Origin: Planctomycetales bacterium
GTDB lineage: Bacteria > Planctomycetota > Phycisphaerae > SM23-33
Assembly (NCBI GenBank): GCA_030592655.1
Contig: JAUVIQ010000149.1
Location: 1 to 8,035 of the forward strand
Length of the DNA: 8,035 nt
Direction of reading: 5' to 3'
Shown here: piece after piece, positions 5,309 through 8,035 of the stretch
Layout of the letters: every line of letters starts with the position of its first letter
How positions within the stretch are numbered: position 1 is the stretch's first letter
Made by a program: the position numbers and the translations under genes
The notes under the pieces: model-generated
Databases searched by the model: none
Told to the model about the DNA's origin: nothing
Seen by the model: only the letters and a program-made list of their open reading frames with translations

Positions 5309-6388
5309 ATGCCCGACAAGGGAGCATCGGAAAAAACTGAAAAGGCGACGCCTGATCGTCTGAAAAAGGCCAGGGCTGAAGGGCAGATTCCCCAGAGTCA
5401 GGAAGTTCCGTCGGCCCTGATGATCGGATCGCTTCTGCTGCTGCTTGGATTGATGGCAGGTCGGCTTTACCAATGGTTCGTCACACAGTTGTCCGGCGGC
5501 TTGTCGCTGCACGTGTCCGGCTCGATAGACAACGAGGCGTTCGCGGAACTAATGTACTCCAGCGGCGCATCCTGCCTTACCATCCTTGCGCCGTTCCTGT
5601 TCGTAGCCGGTGGAGTGTCGATTCTCGGAAGCATGGCGGCTGGCGGATGGGCGTTCTCGCCGAAGGCGATCCGCCTGGACTTCTCGCGTATCTCACCGAT
5701 AAAAGGGTTCAAAAACCTCTTCGCCATGAAATCGCTGGTGAAGTTGCTCGTTTCAATGGCCAAACTCGCCGTACTCCTGATAATCGCATGGAAGTACATC
5801 GGCGGGCGTATGGATGACCTGCTTGGGCTTCAATGGGCAACGCCGGACGCTACGTTACACGCCATTGCCGGTTTTATTTTCGGCCTGACCGGAAGGATCG
5901 TTGCGGCGCTTGTGGCTATTGCCTGCGCGGACCTGCTCTATCAGCGGTGGAACTACAAACGCGAACTGCGAATGACCCGACAGGAAGTCAAGGAAGAACA
6001 CAAGCAGCACGAGATCTCCCCGCAGATCAAAGGCAAAATTCGTGCGATGCAGATAGCGATGTCACGCAAGCGAATGCTCCAGGATGTCCCGACCGCAGAC
6101 GTGATCATAACCAACCCGACACACTACGCCGTCGCACTTCGTTACGATACCGGCGATATGGCGGCCCCGCTGGTGGTGGCAAAGGGCACTGATTTCCTGT
6201 GCACGAAAATCAAGGAAATAGCCGCTGAAAACAACGTCCCAATCGTCGAAAAACCCGAACTCGCCAGAACGCTATACGCCACAGCCAAAGTCGGACAAAC
6301 TATACCCGAAGCACTGTTCGTCGCCGTGGCCGAAGTGCTGGCGATGGTGTACAGGATGCGAAAGAAAAATCGACTCAGTAAAAAATAA
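5309..6388 (+). CDS. flhB: Flagellar export switch protein FlhB
   Basis: FlhB controls the change from rod/hook to filament-type substrates and forms part of the export gate entrance. The 359-residue product has the typical N-terminus EKTEKATPDRLKKARAEGQI (8-27). Four membrane helices follow within about 36-210, then a basic linker and the cytoplasmic domain. The self-cleavage motif N269-P-T-H272, in IITNPTHYAVALRYD, is intact, so autoprocessing between N269 and P270 is expected. The ATG at 5309 has aagga (5294-5298) at a 10-nt spacing. The stop TAA overlaps the flhA start ATG by one base (TAATG), pointing to coupled translation. There is no sign of truncation or frameshift. The non-flagellar homologue SctU/YscU is excluded mainly by the flagellar neighbours. 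Confidence 0.97.
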   Translation: MPDKGASEKTEKATPDRLKKARAEGQIPQSQEVPSALMIGSLLLLLGLMAGRLYQWFVTQLSGGLSLHVSGSIDNEAFAELMYSSGASCLTILAPFLFVAGGVSILGSMAAGGWAFSPKAIRLDFSRISPIKGFKNLFAMKSLVKLLVSMAKLAVLLIIAWKYIGGRMDDLLGLQWATPDATLHAIAGFIFGLTGRIVAALVAIACADLLYQRWNYKRELRMTRQEVKEEHKQHEISPQIKGKIRAMQIAMSRKRMLQDVPTADVIITNPTHYAVALRYDTGDMAAPLVVAKGTDFLCTKIKEIAAENNVPIVEKPELARTLYATAKVGQTIPEALFVAVAEVLAMVYRMRKKNRLSKK

Positions 6389-8035
6389 TGGCTGTTGAAT
6401 CTGAAAATACGTCTGAATCTTCATCGTTGTCCCTGACGCCCAGCCCGATGAACAGGCTGATGGCGCACAGCGACGTCATCTTTGCAATCGGCGTGGCTGT
6501 GGTGCTGGCAACGTTGCTGATTCCCATGCCGACGTTCATGCTGGATATACTGCTGGCATGCAGTATCGCCGTGGCGCTGGCGACGCTGATGGTAGTGCTT
6601 TCAGCCAGGGAATCCATCGAACTTTCGACGTTTCCTTCGCTGCTCCTGTTCGTAACGCTGTTTCGCCTGTCGCTGAACGTAGCCTCTACCCGCCTGATCC
6701 TCCTCCAGGGCGACGCCGGCGCGATTATCAGAACCTTCGGCGACCTTGTGGTCGGAGGAAGCCTGGTTATCGGGCTGGTAATCTTCCTGATCCTGGTGGT
6801 AATCCAGTTCGTCGTAATCACCAAAGGTTCCGAGCGAATCAGCGAAGTGGCGGCAAGGTTCAACCTCGACGCCATGCCCGGTAAGCAAATGGCAATCGAC
6901 GCGGACCTCAACGCCGGACTTATCGGGGAAGAAGACGCACGCAAGCGACGCGAAAAAATCGTCCGGGAAAGCGAATTCTACGGAGCAATGGACGGTGCGA
7001 GCAAGTTCGTCCGAGGAGACGCCATTGCCGGACTGATTATCACGGCTGTCAACCTCGTCGGCGGATTCGCCGTCGGGCTTAGCGGTGGTTTAACCGCCGC
7101 CGAAGCCGTCAAAACCTACGCCATCCTCGCTATCGGCGACGGCTTGGTTTCGCAAATACCGGCAGTGATCATCTCCACGTCAGCCGGTTTCCTTATCAGT
7201 AAAACCTCCACAAAAAGCAGCATCAGCCAGGACCTTGTCCACCAGATGATGGCAAGGTCCAAGCCGTTCGGTATCGCCTCGTTCCTGCTGGGGGCAATGA
7301 TCTTCGTACCGGGCTTCCCAAAATTACCGTTTATCGTACTATCGATTGGTTCGGCTTTGGTGTGCAGAGCGCTGAGCCGGCGAGAACGGGAAGCGAAAGA
7401 GGTAAAACCGAAACAGACGGATCAGCCAACCGAAGCGCCGGTGGAAGAACTTCTGGACGTTGACAGGCTTTCCATCCAGGTCGGCGCAAGACTGATTAAG
7501 ACGGTCGATCCGCGTCGTCAGAACAGTCTGTCCCACCGCATCTCGCCATTGCGACGGAAATTCGCACAGGAATACGGGATCGTTCTTCCGCTCATCAGGC
7601 TACGGGATAACGTGTCGCTTGAGCCAAACGCTTACGAAATCCGCCTGCACAACCATGTAATCAGTTCCGGTCGGCTTGAACCGGAGAAACTCCTGGCGAT
7701 GGACCCCGGAACCGTCCAGAATGAAATCGCAGGCCAGGCTACGCAGGAACCCGTGTTCAATCTCCCGGCTCTATGGATCGAGAACGACCAGAAACAGCAG
7801 GCTGAGATGAGCGGATACACCGTTGTCGATCCCGAATCGGTGCTGGTAACGCACTTATCCGAATCGCTCAAGCGTCACGCATACGAATTACTAAGCCGCG
7901 ACGACGTCCAGAAACTCGTGGATCGTCTGCAGGATAAACAGCCTACGCTTGTCAACGAGGTCGTCGGCGAACGGGTATCCATAGGCCTGCTCCAGCGAGT
8001 GCTCCAGAACCTCCTGCGAAACGGTATCGCCATCC
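6388..8035 (+). CDS. flhA: Flagellar export protein FlhA (3' end beyond the window)
   Basis: FlhA forms the nonameric export ring under the gate, binds chaperone-cargo complexes and helps couple the proton gradient to export. The frame is open from ATG 6388 to the window edge, giving 549 complete codons of a family usually near 690 residues, so the C-terminus is missing only because the window ends. Membrane helices fill about 29-330. The FHIPEP signature is present: RLSLNVASTRLIL (93-105), then KGSERISEVAARFNLDAMPG (146-165) and KQMAIDADLNAG (166-177). D211 in GDAIAG probably corresponds to the conserved proton-path aspartate D208 of Salmonella FlhA. A charged linker (about 330-355) leads into the cytoplasmic domain, with ISPLRRKFAQEYGIVLP and later the VVGERVSIGLLQRVLQNLL region. 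The start overlaps the flhB stop by one base. Confidence 0.96.
   Translation, partial: MAVESENTSESSSLSLTPSPMNRLMAHSDVIFAIGVAVVLATLLIPMPTFMLDILLACSIAVALATLMVVLSARESIELSTFPSLLLFVTLFRLSLNVASTRLILLQGDAGAIIRTFGDLVVGGSLVIGLVIFLILVVIQFVVITKGSERISEVAARFNLDAMPGKQMAIDADLNAGLIGEEDARKRREKIVRESEFYGAMDGASKFVRGDAIAGLIITAVNLVGGFAVGLSGGLTAAEAVKTYAILAIGDGLVSQIPAVIISTSAGFLISKTSTKSSISQDLVHQMMARSKPFGIASFLLGAMIFVPGFPKLPFIVLSIGSALVCRALSRREREAKEVKPKQTDQPTEAPVEELLDVDRLSIQVGARLIKTVDPRRQNSLSHRISPLRRKFAQEYGIVLPLIRLRDNVSLEPNAYEIRLHNHVISSGRLEPEKLLAMDPGTVQNEIAGQATQEPVFNLPALWIENDQKQQAEMSGYTVVDPESVLVTHLSESLKRHAYELLSRDDVQKLVDRLQDKQPTLVNEVVGERVSIGLLQRVLQNLLRNGIAI

Noticed and set aside
6375..6944. A 189-codon open frame on the - strand opposite flhA.
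   Set aside because: The opposite strand is clear FlhA coding sequence with the FHIPEP signature. The antisense frame has a Ser/Thr/Ile/Arg-rich product typical of reverse-strand shadows.

Overview
This window is a run of bacterial flagellar type III export genes, all on the + strand, interrupted by an unrelated AT-richer cassette. The order is fliN, then three accessory genes, then fliO, fliP, fliQ, fliR, flhB and flhA, with flhA running off the right edge. The organism is a flagellated bacterium. FliP, and probably FliO, carry export signals. The Thr/Ser/Ala/Pro-rich FliO, a sigma-54-like site before fliO and a REP-like palindrome would fit a planctomycete-like diderm, but the taxon is a low-confidence guess.

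Left part (1-421): fliN, a C-ring/export-docking protein with a C-terminal SpoA domain behind an acidic linker. Next (422-578) is a spacer holding a perfect 22-bp inverted repeat, followed by a good sigma-70-type promoter (TTGACG, 17 nt, CATAAT) pointing into the cassette.

Middle part (579-2589): three tightly packed genes. The first encodes a pentapeptide-repeat protein fused to a two-helix potassium-channel-like pore (filter TLGFGD). The second encodes a minimal DNA polymerase beta-type nucleotidyltransferase (GSxxxG...SDxD). The third overlaps it by 4 nt and encodes a small all-helical protein, possibly HEPN-like. None has a flagellar role that I recognise. Together they look like a horizontally acquired regulatory, toxin-antitoxin or defence cassette, and this is the most interesting part of the window.

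Right part (2590-8035): a 250-nt AT-rich spacer with short repeats and a near-consensus sigma-54 site (GG-N10-GC) just before fliO. The export-gate genes follow with overlaps or very short gaps: fliO/fliP ATGA overlap, fliP-fliQ 10 nt, fliQ-fliR 2 nt, fliR-flhB 18 nt, flhB/flhA 1-nt overlap. FliP, FliQ and FliR form the export gate core. FliO helps FliP assemble, FlhB switches substrate class by self-cleavage at NPTH, and FlhA forms the cytoplasmic ring and energy-coupling part. The sigma-54-like site may give fliO-flhA its own start of transcription despite the cassette separating it from fliN.

Hand counts of G+C in sampled 60-base lines show the contrast: 19/60 (1081-1140) and 22/60 (2221-2280) in the cassette, against 39/60 (5041-5100) and 34/60 (6721-6780) in the flagellar genes.
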